From positions 1 to 64,000 of the forward strand of contig NZ_JAMTCO010000013.1 of the NCBI RefSeq assembly GCF_024171925.1: a stretch of DNA of 64,000 nucleotides, given 5' to 3'. Origin of the DNA: Actinokineospora diospyrosa. Its GTDB lineage: Bacteria > Actinomycetota > Actinomycetes > Mycobacteriales > Pseudonocardiaceae. Both the position numbers and the translations under genes were made by a program. Shown piece after piece: positions 1-11,825 of the stretch. Within the stretch, counting starts at the first letter, position 1. Every line of letters starts with the position of its first letter. The notes under the pieces are model-generated. The model was given only the letters and a program-made list of their open reading frames with translations. It was not told where the DNA came from and ran no database searches.

Positions 1-80
1 ACACCACGCACAGACACAATCTCCGATCACTCCGACACGAAGATCATCCCACACCCGGCGCACTCACCACTGGAGACCAA

Positions 81-204
81 GGCCCCGCGCAAAACAAGTT
101 CGCCCCATCGAGCTCGTCGCATTGCCGCGGATCGGGCCCGATGTCGCCGCTAGGCGACGAGGCGTCCGATCCCGGTCGCCGAGGTCGCCGCCAGGCGACG
201 AGGC
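81..204. repeat. Dispersed non-coding repeat, copy 1
   Basis: This stretch, starting GGCCCCGCGCAAAACA, closely matches 14112-14240 in the same orientation with scattered substitutions and single-base indels. Inside it are short hairpin-capable units of the form GTCGCC-GCYA-GGCGAC, repeated about every 41 bases, with a third decayed unit running on to about 230. No gene is supported in positions 1-326. The open frames here are by-products of the repeat. It may belong to a dispersed palindromic repeat family, but only two copies are visible. Confidence 0.75.
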
Positions 205-326
205 GGGTAGTCCGGTCGCCGAGGTCGCCCGCCAGTCAACAAGGCGTCCACCCCGTCGCGGCCGCAGACGAGCCTTTCCCGTAGCCAACCCTGGACCACA
301 ACCCACTTATTGTCTACGCTCGTAGA

Positions 327-1052
327 ATGACCAGGGTTTCCGCGCTGCCGACCACCGTCACCCCGCCCACCGCCGAGGTGACCGGCCCGCCCGTCGTGCT
401 CATCCACGGCTTCACCTCCTCCGGTGCGGTCGACTTCCCCGCCGAGCGCTGGGCCGCCCCACTGGCCGCCGCGGGCCGCGAGACGGTCGTCGTGCACCTG
501 CCCGCCCACGTCGGCGGCCCCGCGGTCGCCTCGGCGGACGAGGTCACCACCGGCCAGGTGCTCCAGCGCATCGCCGAGGCCATCACCGCCCCCGAGGTCG
601 ACCTCGTCGGCTACTCCCTCGGCGCCCGCATCGCCTGGGACCTCGCCGCCCTCCTCCCGGTCCGCCGCCTGGCCCTCGGCGGCCTCAGCCCGATGGAACC
701 CTTCGCCGCCGTAGACCTCGCCGCCGCCCGCGCCGCGGCCCAGGGCGGTCCCCAGCCCACCGACATGCTGACCGGCATGATCACCAGCATGGTCACCGCC
801 CCCGGCCAGGACACCGAGTCGCTGCTCAACCTCATCGAAGGCCTCGCCCGCGAACCCTTCAACCCCGCCGCGGCTACCCCCCAGGTCCCCACTCTCTTCG
901 TAGCGGGCGACACCGACCCCATGTCCCAGGGCGTCGACCACCTGGTCTCCCTCGTCCCCAACGCCACCCTCCAGCGCGTCCCCGGCGACCACATCTCCGC
1001 CCTCGCAGGCGACGACCTCCGCGCCGCAGTCTTCACCTTCCTGGGGGTCTGA
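327..1052 (+). CDS. alpha/beta hydrolase
   Basis: This 241-residue protein has the layout of a small cytoplasmic alpha/beta hydrolase, so it probably cleaves an ester or a related bond in an unknown substrate. The oxyanion-hole motif HGFTSSG begins at residue 27, the nucleophile elbow GYSLG puts the catalytic serine at residue 97, the acid is Asp195 or Asp197 in AGDTDPM, and the histidine is His222 in GDHIS. There is no signal peptide and no lid insertion of note. The length suits the MenH/BioH-like group, but no menaquinone or biotin genes are nearby, so the substrate is open. The gene stands alone and is followed at once by a strong hairpin. Confidence 0.85.
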   Translation: MTRVSALPTTVTPPTAEVTGPPVVLIHGFTSSGAVDFPAERWAAPLAAAGRETVVVHLPAHVGGPAVASADEVTTGQVLQRIAEAITAPEVDLVGYSLGARIAWDLAALLPVRRLALGGLSPMEPFAAVDLAAARAAAQGGPQPTDMLTGMITSMVTAPGQDTESLLNLIEGLAREPFNPAAATPQVPTLFVAGDTDPMSQGVDHLVSLVPNATLQRVPGDHISALAGDDLRAAVFTFLGV

Positions 1053-1053
1053 C

Positions 1054-1097
1054 CATCGCGGGTTGGTGGGCGTGCCGCCGCCCACCAACCCGCGATG
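1054..1097. terminator. Hairpin terminator after the hydrolase gene
   Basis: Two perfect 19-base arms at 1054-1072 and 1079-1097 surround a 6-base loop, beginning two bases after the hydrolase stop codon. The stem includes the segment GGTTGGTGGG. There is no U-tract, as is usual for actinomycete terminators. Confidence 0.85.
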
Positions 1098-1528
1098 ACC
1101 TGACCGAGCACCGTCCGCCCGCTGGTCCCTCGGGCGCCCACGCCGATCCCGCGCCGTCGACGTCGAACGGCTCGTCAATGGCCGGAGGATGCCGAGGCGG
1201 CGCGCGCGTTGACGTCCGCCAGTGGCTCGCAGTCCTGGCCTCGACCAGGACTGCGCCGTCGATCCACTGATGCGCGGCCACCGCCGCGAGCGGAGCGAAA
1301 ACCGTTGCCCACGGCCGGGAATTCGGCCATAGTAAGATGCGATGATCGCGCTTCGGTATGGACCGCGCGCCACGGAGCCACGCCGTTTCTCGTGGACCTC
1401 CCAGCCGAGTTCGTTGTGCTGAAAGGCTGTTCCTCCTTCGTCACCCATATCGCCGACGTGGATTTCGCGGCACTGTCGCCCTTCCTGCACCCGCCCCCGG
1501 GCGGGGTCCCTGCGTGAAGGAGTGACCA
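1098..1528. other. Intergenic region upstream of the subtilisin-like protease
   Basis: I see no supportable gene here. An open frame on the plus strand from 1209 to 1517 lacks a ribosome site and any family resemblance. The last 15 bases carry the GAAGGA ribosome site of the following protease gene, and the region presumably holds its promoter, which I cannot place. Confidence 0.5.
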
Positions 1529-3649
1529 GTGAGACGAGATCGGGTGTGGCACGTCGTGCTCGCCGTGGGGTTGGTGGTGGGTGGTGCGGTTCCGGCCACT
1601 GCCGCGGAAGGGGTGGTGTTCGGGGCAGATCGGCCGGGGGCCATTGAGGGCAGTTACATCGTGGTGACAAAGGATCGCGCGGTGGGTGCTAAGTACGGCG
1701 CCGTCGTCACTGCGACCTGGGAGCGTGCGTTAAGCGGGTTCGCCGCGCGCATGGATGCCGCAGACGCGCGCAAGCTTGCTGCGGATCCGGCGGTGGAGAT
1801 GGTCGTGCAAGACTCCGTGGCCACGGTTGCCGGGGAACAGCCGAATCCGCCGAACTGGGGACTCGACCGGATCGATCAGCGGGACTTGCCGCTGGACGGC
1901 ACCTACCGCTACAGCGGTACCGGCGCGGGGGTGACGGTCTACGTGATCGACACCGGGGTGCGCACCAGCCATAGCACCTTCGAGGGCCGGGCCAGCTGGG
2001 GCACCAACACCATCGACACCAACAACACCGACTGCCACGGCCACGGCACCCACGTCGGCGGCATCATCGGCGGCCGCGAGTACGGCGTCGCTAAAGCGGC
2101 CAAGATCGTCGCTGTGAAGGCGTTGAACTGCGCGGGATCCGGCTCCAACAGCGCCGTCATCAGCGGCATCGAGTGGGTCACCAAGAACGCCGTCAAACCC
2201 GCCGTGGCGAACATGAGCCTTACGAGCTCCGCCGACCCGGCCATGGACGCCGCCGTGCGCAAATCCATCGCGTCCGGCGTCACCTACGCAGTCGCCTCCG
2301 CCAACGACGGTAAGGACGCTTGCAACTCCTCGCCCGCGCGGGTCACCGAGGCCATCACCGCCAACGCCGTCGACAAGAACGACGCTAAGCCGACCTTCTC
2401 CAACTTCGGCCCGTGCACAGACCTGTTCGCCCCCGGGGTGGGCATCCTCTCGGCCTGGAAAGACAACGACAACGCCACCTACACCGCCAGCGGCACCTCT
2501 ATGGCCGCACCCCACACCGCAGGCGTCGCTGCCATCTGGCTTGGTGCCCGCCCCGCAGACACCCCAGCCCAGGTCCACGCAGGCATCGTTGCCGCAGCCA
2601 CCCCAGACAAGGTGACCAACCCCGGCGCCGGATCCCCCAACCGCCTATTGCACGCCGCGCCCACCCCACAACCGTTGGCGCTACCGAACCCCGGCAACCA
2701 AACCAGCCCTATAGACCGCCCAGCCACCGTCGGCCTAAGGGCAACCGGCGGGACCACCCCGTACACCTGGACCGCATCCGGTCTACCTGCCGGGATCGAA
2801 CTGAACGCCGCAAGCCTCACCGGTACTCCCACCGCAGAAGGCACCAACACAGTCGCGGTAACCGTCACGGATGCCGCAGGCGCCACTGCGTCCACAACCT
2901 TCACGTGGACCATCACCGCTGCGAGCGACCTAAGCGTGCTCGATCCCGGTGACCAGACCGGCAAGGTAGGCGAAGAGACCGGCATCAAGATCTCCGCGAG
3001 CGGCGGCACAGAGCCCTACACCTGGACCACAACAGGGCTACCTGCCGGAGTTAGCGCTACCACCGGCGGCAACGTCGTCACCCTGTCCGGCATCCCCACC
3101 ACCGCCGGGACGACGACAGTTGTGGCCACCGTGCGCGACAACGCAGGCGCCACCGCGTCCACCACCTTCACTTGGACCATCACCGGCGGCTGCCCAGGCG
3201 GCCAGAAGCTGACCAACCCCGGCTTTGAGTCCGGCACCACCGGCTGGACCGGCACCACAGCGGTCATCGGCCAGCACGCGGCCACGGGCCAACCCGCCCA
3301 CAGCGGCATGTGGAGCGCGTGGCTCGGCGGCAAGGGCAGGGCCAACACCACCACCGTCAGCCAGACCGTCACCCTGCCCAGCGGATGTGCCAGCCACCAA
3401 CTGTCCTTCTGGCTGCACATCGACACCGCCGAACGCGACGCCCGGATCTGGGACCGCTTCGCGGTGGCGGTGGGGGACAAGACCCTCGCCACCTTCTCCA
3501 ACCTCAACGCGGCCACCGGGTACCGGCAGTTCACCTACGACCTGTCCGCGTTCGCGGGCCGGTCGGTGCCGGTCACCTTCACCGGGCTCGAGGACAGTTA
3601 CCTGCGGACGTCGTTCGTCCTCGACGATGTCGTTGTCACCGCGGGCTGA
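1529..3649 (+). CDS. Secreted subtilisin-family (S8) serine protease with Ig-like repeats
   Basis: This 706-residue protein is an exported S8 endopeptidase. A signal peptide covers about residues 1-26 (hydrophobic core, then PATAAEG). An I9-type inhibitor propeptide follows at about 40-100. The catalytic domain shows Asp141 in VIDTG, His172 in HGHGTHVGG, an oxyanion Asn near 259 and Ser324 in GTSMAAPH. Two similar Ig-like modules follow at about 385-470 and 470-555, each with an LPAG motif. A C-terminal beta-rich domain from about 555 starts with NPGFESG and resembles carbohydrate- or matrix-binding adhesion modules. The GTG start at 1529 is chosen because GAAGGA lies 8 bases upstream. It probably degrades extracellular protein, with the tail anchoring it to polymer or cell surface. 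Confidence 0.93.
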   Translation: MRRDRVWHVVLAVGLVVGGAVPATAAEGVVFGADRPGAIEGSYIVVTKDRAVGAKYGAVVTATWERALSGFAARMDAADARKLAADPAVEMVVQDSVATVAGEQPNPPNWGLDRIDQRDLPLDGTYRYSGTGAGVTVYVIDTGVRTSHSTFEGRASWGTNTIDTNNTDCHGHGTHVGGIIGGREYGVAKAAKIVAVKALNCAGSGSNSAVISGIEWVTKNAVKPAVANMSLTSSADPAMDAAVRKSIASGVTYAVASANDGKDACNSSPARVTEAITANAVDKNDAKPTFSNFGPCTDLFAPGVGILSAWKDNDNATYTASGTSMAAPHTAGVAAIWLGARPADTPAQVHAGIVAAATPDKVTNPGAGSPNRLLHAAPTPQPLALPNPGNQTSPIDRPATVGLRATGGTTPYTWTASGLPAGIELNAASLTGTPTAEGTNTVAVTVTDAAGATASTTFTWTITAASDLSVLDPGDQTGKVGEETGIKISASGGTEPYTWTTTGLPAGVSATTGGNVVTLSGIPTTAGTTTVVATVRDNAGATASTTFTWTITGGCPGGQKLTNPGFESGTTGWTGTTAVIGQHAATGQPAHSGMWSAWLGGKGRANTTTVSQTVTLPSGCASHQLSFWLHIDTAERDARIWDRFAVAVGDKTLATFSNLNAATGYRQFTYDLSAFAGRSVPVTFTGLEDSYLRTSFVLDDVVVTAG

Positions 3650-3661
3650 CTGTCCCGGGGC

Positions 3662-3695
3662 GGGGCCGTGGGCGATTCCGGTCGGCCACGGCCCC
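3662..3695. terminator. Hairpin terminator after the S8 protease
   Basis: Perfect 10-base arms GGGGCCGTGG (3662-3671) and CCACGGCCCC (3686-3695) lie 12 bases after the protease stop. Its position also argues that the downstream LysR gene starts at 3707 rather than further upstream. Confidence 0.75.
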
Positions 3696-3706
3696 TGCCG
3701 CGTACC

Positions 3707-4666
3707 ATGACCCGGGTGGATCTTGAGGTCCGACACCTGCGTGTTCTCCTCGCCGTGGCCGACGAGGGCAGCATCACCCGCGCCGCCGCCGTCCTCGGCC
3801 TGTCCCAGCCCTCGCTGACCGCCCAACTCCAGCGGATCGAGCGCACCGTCGGCGAACCGGTCTTCGTGCGCGGCCGCACCGGCGTGCGGATCACCCAGTT
3901 CGGCCGCGGCCTGCTCAGCCGGGCCCGCGCCGTGCTGCGCGAGATGGACCACCTGCTGGTCACCTCCCTGCCCGCCGACCGCCGCGAACTCGCCATCGGC
4001 GACGCCGGGCTGCTGCTGGCCGCGGTCGTGCCCCGGCTGGAGCGCGACCTGGCCGCCGCAGGCACCGCGATGAGCATCCGCGTCCACCTCGACCCCGCGG
4101 CCGCCGCCCTGGTCGCGATGCTGCGCTCCGGCAGGCTCGACACCGCGATCATCAGCGACGTCATCGGTTTCGAACTGCCCAAGACCGCCGCCGTCCACCG
4201 GGTGACCGTCGTCCCGGTCGAGCCCGTGTTCATCGCCCTGGCCGCCCACCACCGCCTCGCCGCCCGCCCCGCGGTCGACCTCGCCGACCTCGCCGACGAG
4301 GCCTGGATCATCAACCCCCACGACAACCCCGGCTGGATGGCGTCCGTCCGCGCCGCCTGCGCCCACCGCGGCTACCAACCCCGCATCGCCTACGAGAGCA
4401 GCCACATGGCGGGCGCCCGCGCTTTCGTCGCCACCGGCACCTGCGTGGCCATCGCCGACCCCCTCTCCACCGAAGACCCCGGCGTCGTCTTCCGCCCCCT
4501 CATCGGCGACCCGATCCGCGGCCGCATCGACCTGGCCTGGGTCGACCAGTGCCCGGTCCCCGCCGACCTCCTGCGCCGGGTGGTGGCCGAGGAGTACCGG
4601 GCACTGGTCGAGCGCAACGCCGGATACCGCCGGTGGTGGGCCGAACACGGGCAGATCCTGGTGTGA
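3707..4666 (+). CDS. LysR-family transcriptional regulator
   Basis: This 319-residue protein is a LysR-type regulator. An N-terminal winged helix-turn-helix spans about residues 1-65, with the typical run SITRAAAVLGLSQPSLT. A periplasmic-binding-protein-like co-inducer domain fills the rest. The start at 3707 (MTRVDLEVRHLRVL) is chosen because longer versions would begin inside the terminator hairpin. It converges with the methyltransferase gene, 21 bases away. LysR proteins often control a divergent neighbour, but here the neighbour upstream is a codirectional protease behind a terminator, so the target is unknown. Confidence 0.9.
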   Translation: MTRVDLEVRHLRVLLAVADEGSITRAAAVLGLSQPSLTAQLQRIERTVGEPVFVRGRTGVRITQFGRGLLSRARAVLREMDHLLVTSLPADRRELAIGDAGLLLAAVVPRLERDLAAAGTAMSIRVHLDPAAAALVAMLRSGRLDTAIISDVIGFELPKTAAVHRVTVVPVEPVFIALAAHHRLAARPAVDLADLADEAWIINPHDNPGWMASVRAACAHRGYQPRIAYESSHMAGARAFVATGTCVAIADPLSTEDPGVVFRPLIGDPIRGRIDLAWVDQCPVPADLLRRVVAEEYRALVERNAGYRRWWAEHGQILV

Positions 4667-4687
4667 CCCCCGGGGCCGCCAACCAGG

Positions 4688-5431
4688 TCAGACGGCTTCG
4701 AGCGCGAAGAACAGGAAGCTCAGGAAGGCCCCGGAGGGGAACGGCGACATCTCTTCGGGGAAGAGTTCACGTGCTTCCGGCACCGCGGGCGGCTCACTGA
4801 TGACAGTCGTGCGGAACCCGGCCGCGGTGAAGGCGTCGGTCATCGCGTGCAGCGGTCGGTGCCAGTAGGTGAGCACGGCCTCCTGACCGTCGAAGGTGTA
4901 CTCGTCAGACCACTTGCTGGTCGCGAAGTAGTCCGCTTGGGGATGCAGGATCTTGAACATGATGGGGTGGTTGACGACCACGACCAGCCTGCCGCCGGGC
5001 TTGAGCACTCGCCGCAACTCGGCCAGCGGTGCGGTCCAGTCCTCCAGGTAGTGCAGCACCAAAGCCGCAACGACAACGTCGAACGCCCTACCCGGGTACG
5101 GCAGCGGCTGACCAATATCAGCCACCCGCAGATCCACGTCGTCACCGAGCCGCTTCCCGGCCAACTCCACCATCTTCGCGCTGCGATCGAACCCAGCCAC
5201 GACGGCGCCCTTGTCACGCAGCGCCTCAGCCACCGCCCCAGCCCCACACCCAGCGTCAAGAACCCGCAGCCCACCCACGTCCCCGACCAGGTTCACAATC
5301 GCAGGCCGGGCGTAGTAGGCATTGATGAGACTCGTCTCATTCTCGACCGTGTACGCCTCAGCAAACCTGTCGTAGTCGTTCTCCACAGCCACGTCGGCAG
5401 ACCTCCCAGGATCAGCAAGCACGGTTCCCAT
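4688..5431 (-). CDS. Class I SAM-dependent methyltransferase
   Basis: This 247-residue enzyme has the Methyltransf_11/25 fold. Motif I is VLDAGCGAGAVAEAL at about 56-70, the acidic ribose-binding residue follows in GFDRS, motif II is FDVVVAALVLHYLED and motif III is LKPGGRLVVVVNHP. The methyl acceptor cannot be told from sequence. The upstream region toward the response regulator carries a DosR-like box, but that box is oriented symmetrically and could serve either gene. The methyltransferase may therefore fall under the same control, which is inference. Confidence 0.88.
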   Translation of the reverse strand: MGTVLADPGRSADVAVENDYDRFAEAYTVENETSLINAYYARPAIVNLVGDVGGLRVLDAGCGAGAVAEALRDKGAVVAGFDRSAKMVELAGKRLGDDVDLRVADIGQPLPYPGRAFDVVVAALVLHYLEDWTAPLAELRRVLKPGGRLVVVVNHPIMFKILHPQADYFATSKWSDEYTFDGQEAVLTYWHRPLHAMTDAFTAAGFRTTVISEPPAVPEARELFPEEMSPFPSGAFLSFLFFALEAV

Positions 5432-5626
5432 CCTGCCGAATGATCATCCGGGATGCCACGAGCCCGCCCCGGACCGGATAGGCGACCCGACCCCGGGACC
5501 CGGCCCGACCCGCCTGGCAGGCACCCGGCTGTAGCCGTCGCGGTACTGGCTGAGCCGGTCACTGCTGGGGCCGCCCGCCCTGTCATGGTTGGTTCGGTGA
5601 TCTGGTTTGCCGCGGCGTCGAATCGG

Positions 5627-5644
5627 TCGGGACTTAAGTCCTCA
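5627..5644. promoter_or_regulatory. DosR-box-like operator upstream of the response regulator
   Basis: The sequence GGGACTTAAGTCC (5629-5641) is nearly identical to the core of the mycobacterial DosR/DevR box, GGGACTWWAGTCCC. It contains a perfect 12-base palindrome at 5630-5641. It lies about 85 bases upstream of a DevR-like response regulator, which suggests autoregulation. A weaker box precedes the CBS-BON gene at 8967. Confidence 0.7.
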
Positions 5645-5726
5645 CCGGGCATGTCACTGGTCGCGGGCCGGAGGTCCGGTGCGGACCTAGAGTGAGTGGT
5701 GCAGCGGTCCGACCTGAGCGGGAGAT

Positions 5727-6365
5727 GTGATGGGGATCCGGGTGTTCCTGGTCGACGACCACGAGATCGTGCGGCGTGGGGTGGCTGAGTTGCTCGACTA
5801 CCCGGACATCGAGATCGTGGGTGAGGCGGCGTCGGTCAGTGAGGCGTTGGTGTTGGTCCCCGGGGCCAAGCCGGACGTGGCTGTTCTCGACGTGCGGCTC
5901 CCCGATGGCACCGGGGTCGAGCTGTGCCGTGAATTGCGCTCGGTGATGCCCGATCTGCGCTGTCTCATGCTCACCTCCTACGCCGACGACGAGGCCCTGT
6001 TCGACGCGATCCTGGCGGGGGCGTCGGGGTTCGTGTTGAAGCAGGTGCTGGGGACGGACCTGGTCGCGGCGGTCCGGACGGTGGGTGCGGGCGGGTCGTT
6101 GCTGGATCCCCGGACAACCGCGGCGCTGCTGGACCGGATCCGCCGGGAGCGGACCGAAGACGATCCGCTGGCGACACTGACCGATCAGGAGCGGACGGTG
6201 TTCGAGCTGATCGGTGAGGGGTTGACCAACCGCCAGATCGGGGAGCGGATGTTCCTGGCGGAGAAGACGGTGAAGAACTACGTGTCGCACCTGTTGGCGA
6301 AGTTGAACATGCAGCGGCGCACCCAGGCCGCTGTGCTCGCGGCGGAGTTGCGACGAGGACGGTAG
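5727..6365 (+). CDS. devR: NarL/DevR-like response regulator
   Basis: This 212-residue two-component regulator closely follows the DosR/DevR plan. A receiver domain (1-120) has acidic residues DDHE at 10-13 and phospho-acceptor Asp55 in [10 protein letters not shown] linker follows, then a LuxR-type helix-turn-helix (about 150-205) with [20 protein letters not shown]. The start is GTG 5727 or ATG 5730, with GGGAG just upstream. It converges with the sensor kinase gene, 150 bases away. DevR proteins respond to hypoxia, NO or CO through DevS, and the DosR-like box at 5629 supports that reading. The symbol is by similarity. Confidence 0.88.
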   Translation: MMGIRVFLVDDHEIVRRGVAELLDYPDIEIVGEAASVSEALVLVPGAKPDVAVLDVRLPDGTGVELCRELRSVMPDLRCLMLTSYADDEALFDAILAGASGFVLKQVLGTDLVAAVRTVGAGGSLLDPRTTAALLDRIRRERTEDDPLATLTDQERTVFELIGEGLTNRQIGERMFLAEKTVKNYVSHLLAKLNMQRRTQAAVLAAELRRGR

Positions 6366-6515
6366 TGGGCCGCTTACCGAAGCGGCGTGGTTGTCCACAA
6401 TGCCTTGGACTGTCCACGGGCTTCGGTTGCCAATGCCGGTTTGTCGGGCCCCGCTGGCCGACTCCATATCGAGGGTGCTTGGTTTAGTTGATCTTGCCAG
6501 CGGTCCGGATGTGCG

Positions 6516-8883
<2,368 letters not shown>

Positions 8884-8966
8884 CGTGGTGTCCCTTCCTC
8901 TGCCTGCGCCTCCACGCTAGGTCCACGAGGGGTGCGGGTACCGCGGTCGCCGGTCCTCATCTGACC

Positions 8967-8980
8967 GGGACCTTCGGACC
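8967..8980. promoter_or_regulatory. Weaker DosR-box-like site upstream of the CBS-BON gene
   Basis: GGGACCTTCGGACC matches 10 of 14 positions of the DosR core consensus and lies 84 bases before the ATG of the minus-strand CBS-BON gene. Taken alone it is weak, but the near-perfect box at 5629 in the same module raises its likelihood. Confidence 0.45.
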
Positions 8981-9077
8981 ACCAACCCGGAACTCAGGCC
9001 ACGCCCGCCGCCTCTCGCGGACGAACCGCTGGATCGACCGCGTGGAGTGCTCTGGATGCGGGTTCTGTCGCGCCGTC

Positions 9078-9121
9078 CCTCGGCGGCGTGGTCGCAAAAG
9101 TGGGAGACCACGCCGCCGAGG
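9078..9121. terminator. Hairpin terminator of the minus-strand serine protease
   Basis: Perfect 16-base arms at 9078-9093 (CCTCGGCGGCGTGGTC) and 9106-9121 flank a 12-base loop. The hairpin lies just past the stop codon of the minus-strand protease that ends at 9130. Confidence 0.85.
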
Positions 9122-9129
9122 CGAAACGA

Positions 9130-9930
9130 CTAGCGGGGGAGTGTGCAGCCCGGTCGCGTTAGGACGAACTGGTTGCCCGCGCCGATGCAGGCCACGATGT
9201 CGTAGGTCTCTTGGGCGTAGCCGATCCCCGAGCGGACCGTGATCTGCCCGGTTTGCGACACCTCACACGGGTTGTTCATCGTGCACCGGCCGCCGCTTTC
9301 GTTGATCGTGTTGTTGACGCCCACGACCTTCCCGGCGGTGTCGATGATCGGTGAGCCCGAGGTGCCGCCGATGACGTTGCAGGGGCGGGTGTAGCGGATC
9401 GAGTCCTTCCAGGTCCAGCTGCCTTCCTTGAGCTGGTAGGCGAATCCGTCCACCGCGCAGGTGTAGATCCGCTTCCAGTACCCGGACACCACCTGGATCC
9501 CGGTGCCCTGCGCGGGCTTGCTGGCCGACAGGTCGAGCGCGCGGGAGCGGTACTGCTGCTGGATCTGCGCGTAGGTCGAGCTGAGCTGGTAGAACGCCGC
9601 GTCGGTGTTCTTCATCGTGGCGTAGGCGAGCTTGGTGGCCCGCAACGTGCCCAGCGACTGGCCGGACCCGCCGAGCAGGGTGAACGTGCGGCTCGACGCC
9701 TGGTTGACGATGACCTCGTTGGCGCCCATCAGTTTCACGCAGTGCCCGTTGGTCAGCACGAGGGCCGGGTCGCTGTCGACCGCCGCGGGCGGGCGCACCA
9801 CGGAGCCGGAACAGTTGTCCAGTGCCACGATGCCGGTGAAGTCGGCGTAAGCCGCCGCACTGGCCGGGGAGACGACCACAGCCGCCGCGGCCAAAGCGGT
9901 GGCGAGTACGCCAACCACTCGCTTGATCAT
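9130..9930 (-). CDS. Secreted trypsin-like serine peptidase
   Basis: This 266-residue exported protein has a signal peptide (about 1-27, ending SPASAAA) and a chymotrypsin-fold core. The triad can be read as His63 in LTNGHC, Asp110 in KNTDAAFYQL and Ser191 in GGTSGSP. Several cysteines could form disulfides. The family resembles the bacterial V8/S1 group used for extracellular proteolysis. The ATG is preceded by AAGGACAT about 8 bases upstream. It is monocistronic, with its own terminator. Confidence 0.9.
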   Translation of the reverse strand: MIKRVVGVLATALAAAAVVVSPASAAAYADFTGIVALDNCSGSVVRPPAAVDSDPALVLTNGHCVKLMGANEVIVNQASSRTFTLLGGSGQSLGTLRATKLAYATMKNTDAAFYQLSSTYAQIQQQYRSRALDLSASKPAQGTGIQVVSGYWKRIYTCAVDGFAYQLKEGSWTWKDSIRYTRPCNVIGGTSGSPIIDTAGKVVGVNNTINESGGRCTMNNPCEVSQTGQITVRSGIGYAQETYDIVACIGAGNQFVLTRPGCTLPR

Positions 9931-10144
9931 GGAGATGTCCTTCCGGTAGCAGGGTTACCACCAGAGAGGGTTGACGCCCGGGCATTCACTCACCACCTCC
10001 GTTCGGGTGGCAACGAGGCCGGACAATCCTGGTCACGCAGTCTGAAGAGGATGAATCCGGCGCGTGAACCCTTCACCCTCAACGCGTTCACAGTTGGCGA
10101 GCCCGGGATCGGTTTAGTGGCAACGGCGAACCCCGGAAACAGCC

Positions 10145-10173
10145 GCGGCCCCTCCCGGTGTGGGAGGGGCCGC
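10145..10173. terminator. Hairpin terminator of the metalloprotease gene
   Basis: Perfect 12-base arms GCGGCCCCTCCC (10145-10156) and GGGAGGGGCCGC (10162-10173) with a 5-base loop lie 27 bases past the stop of the minus-strand metalloprotease. The rest of 9931-10144 holds no gene that I can see. Confidence 0.85.
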
Positions 10174-10199
10174 CGCGGCGCTGTCTTTACGTGGTGGCC

Positions 10200-10973
10200 T
10201 TACTTGGTGGCGAGGGCCTTGAGGCCCGCGTAGTCACCGGCGCCCAGCAGGCGGCGGGAGGTGTCGCAGGGGGAGCTGGCCGGGGTCATGGTCTGGGTGG
10301 CGTTGTTGGTCTGGTCGACGTGGCCCAGGCCGGCGGTGTGCAGGCGCTCGTGGGTCAGGGTGGTCTCGAGGTCGTACTGCTGGCCGGTGCAGTTCGCGGG
10401 CTTCGAGGTGAACCAGGTGTAGGCCACGTTGTCGATCAGCGTGTCGGAGGCGATGACAACACCCTTGGCGTTGTAGTAGGTGCAGGTGTAGGCGAGAACC
10501 TTCGACGGCAGGGTGCCCCAGCCGGTCACCGACTTGTTGTCGTTACCGGTGCACGTCGCGGTGGCCGAGACCTGCGGCTTGAGGGTCGTGGTGCCGCCGT
10601 AGGTGTAGGTCGAGGTGGTCAGGTTCGCCAGCCCACAGCGGTTGGTGCCCTTGGCGACGGTGTTGGTGGAGGCGGTGATCGCGTCCAGCGCGGTGGAGGC
10701 GATGTTGGCCGGGACGCCGGCACCGTTGTACAGCCAGTTCAGCGTGCCGACCTTCCAGGTCTTCAGCGCGTAGGTGGTGTCCTCACACGCCGAGGCGGCG
10801 GAGGCGGCGGTGACAGCGGCGGTGACGGCGTCACCCTCGTCGTAAGTGAACGCCTCGGCGACCAGGAACACCTGGTCGTCAGCGGTGGCCAGCGAGGTGA
10901 CCGGCTGACCGGCGAGGATCACCGAGGCGGCGGCCAGTGCGGTGGCGGCGAGGGTGGTGATCGAGCGGCGCAT
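10200..10973 (-). CDS. Secreted metzincin-like zinc metalloprotease
   Basis: This 257-residue exported protein has a signal peptide of about 27 residues and a zinc site HERLHTAGLGH at 208-218, which fits HExxHxxGxxH. A methionine at about 229 (TQTMTP) can serve as the Met-turn. The Streptomyces small neutral proteases (snapalysin, M7) have Asp as third ligand, but here the third ligand is His, as in classical metzincins. Seven or more cysteines suggest disulfides. The start at 10973 (MRRSITTLAA) has GGGAG 6 bases upstream. A longer frame to 11066 would add an implausible leader. Confidence 0.82.
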   Translation of the reverse strand: MRRSITTLAATALAAASVILAGQPVTSLATADDQVFLVAEAFTYDEGDAVTAAVTAASAASACEDTTYALKTWKVGTLNWLYNGAGVPANIASTALDAITASTNTVAKGTNRCGLANLTTSTYTYGGTTTLKPQVSATATCTGNDNKSVTGWGTLPSKVLAYTCTYYNAKGVVIASDTLIDNVAYTWFTSKPANCTGQQYDLETTLTHERLHTAGLGHVDQTNNATQTMTPASSPCDTSRRLLGAGDYAGLKALATK

Positions 10974-11229
10974 CCGAGGCTCCCTGGTCTGTTCTGGCTG
11001 GTTGACACAAGATTCGAGCCCCGGGGGAGCGGGTCGGTTACCGCGACGGGTGCGACTCGGGTGCACGGCTCAGCCGCTACGTCAAGCCGCCGAAACTACG
11101 AGGTTCAGCGGACCCGGCGACCCCCACACGGGGCCGGAAATCGACAGCGGGCGACGAGTTCGGCCGGATTCACCCACACGGCGACTGGGTACTGTAAGAA
11201 ATGACCGAAATGTCTGCTAATCGGAATGG

Positions 11230-11406
11230 ATGATCATGGCCCTCGACCCGACCGCCCGCCGTCCGCTGCGCCTGATGGTCGTGGCGGGCGCGCTCGCCAT
11301 GCTCCCGCTGCTGGCCGCCTGCGGTGACGACGACGATGACGACGATGACGACGACGGCATGCGCGCCCAGCCCCGTCCGGCCGCCGTGGCCACGCTGGCG
11401 CGGTAG
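11230..11406 (+). CDS. Small lipoprotein with poly-aspartate tract
   Basis: This open frame encodes 58 residues. A basic n-region (about 1-14) and a hydrophobic stretch (15-30) end in the lipobox LLAAC with Cys31. Gly32 follows, then ten consecutive aspartates (33-42), and the tail is short and basic. The mature peptide would be a lipid-anchored acidic peptide of only about 28 residues. A divalent-cation or cell-wall role could be imagined, but nothing shows it. The Asp run is encoded by mixed GAC and GAT codons, which argues slightly for selection at protein level. Whether it is expressed is unknown, and the ribosome site is weak (AATGG). Confidence 0.55.
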   Translation: MIMALDPTARRPLRLMVVAGALAMLPLLAACGDDDDDDDDDDGMRAQPRPAAVATLAR

Positions 11407-11559
11407 TACAGCCCCGGCCCACTGTCAGTACTGCCCATCGCGAGGGAGCCACAGCTGGGCCGGTTCCCCCGCGGCACTGTGTTCCGGCGCTGGAGCACGT
11501 CCGCCACCACGTCGGATTCCACTGCCGCACGGCGATCCCACCGCGACACGCCGCTTATC

Positions 11560-11592
11560 GCGTACCCCACCAACGCCGCTGGTGGGGTACGC
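11560..11592. terminator. Hairpin in the 11407-11825 intergenic region
   Basis: Perfect 13-base arms GCGTACCCCACCA (11560-11572) and TGGTGGGGTACGC (11580-11592) surround a 7-base loop. It is probably a terminator for the small lipoprotein transcript, 154 bases upstream. I see no gene in the remainder of 11407-11825. Confidence 0.65.
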
Positions 11593-11825
11593 TGACGTCA
11601 AGGGCTCGCCGATCGCCCGCGGTTTCGCGGACGCGATACCCGGCTTGTCCGGCCCAACCAGAGGTCGGAACTCAGCGGTCAGACATCCAGCGCGGCTGGA
11701 CATCCTGCGGTCGGAACGGGGCACCGGCGCTCCGCCGGACCCCCAGCCCTGGTCCTGAACAACCACGGCCGCGGCAGCCCGCGCCCCGTTGTTCACCCCC
11801 CCAGCCAGGAGGCCCGCCGCAGCGC

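Noticed and set aside
1209..1517. 102-codon open frame before the subtilisin-like protease
   Set aside because: No ribosome site, no recognisable family, and composition changes sharply along it.
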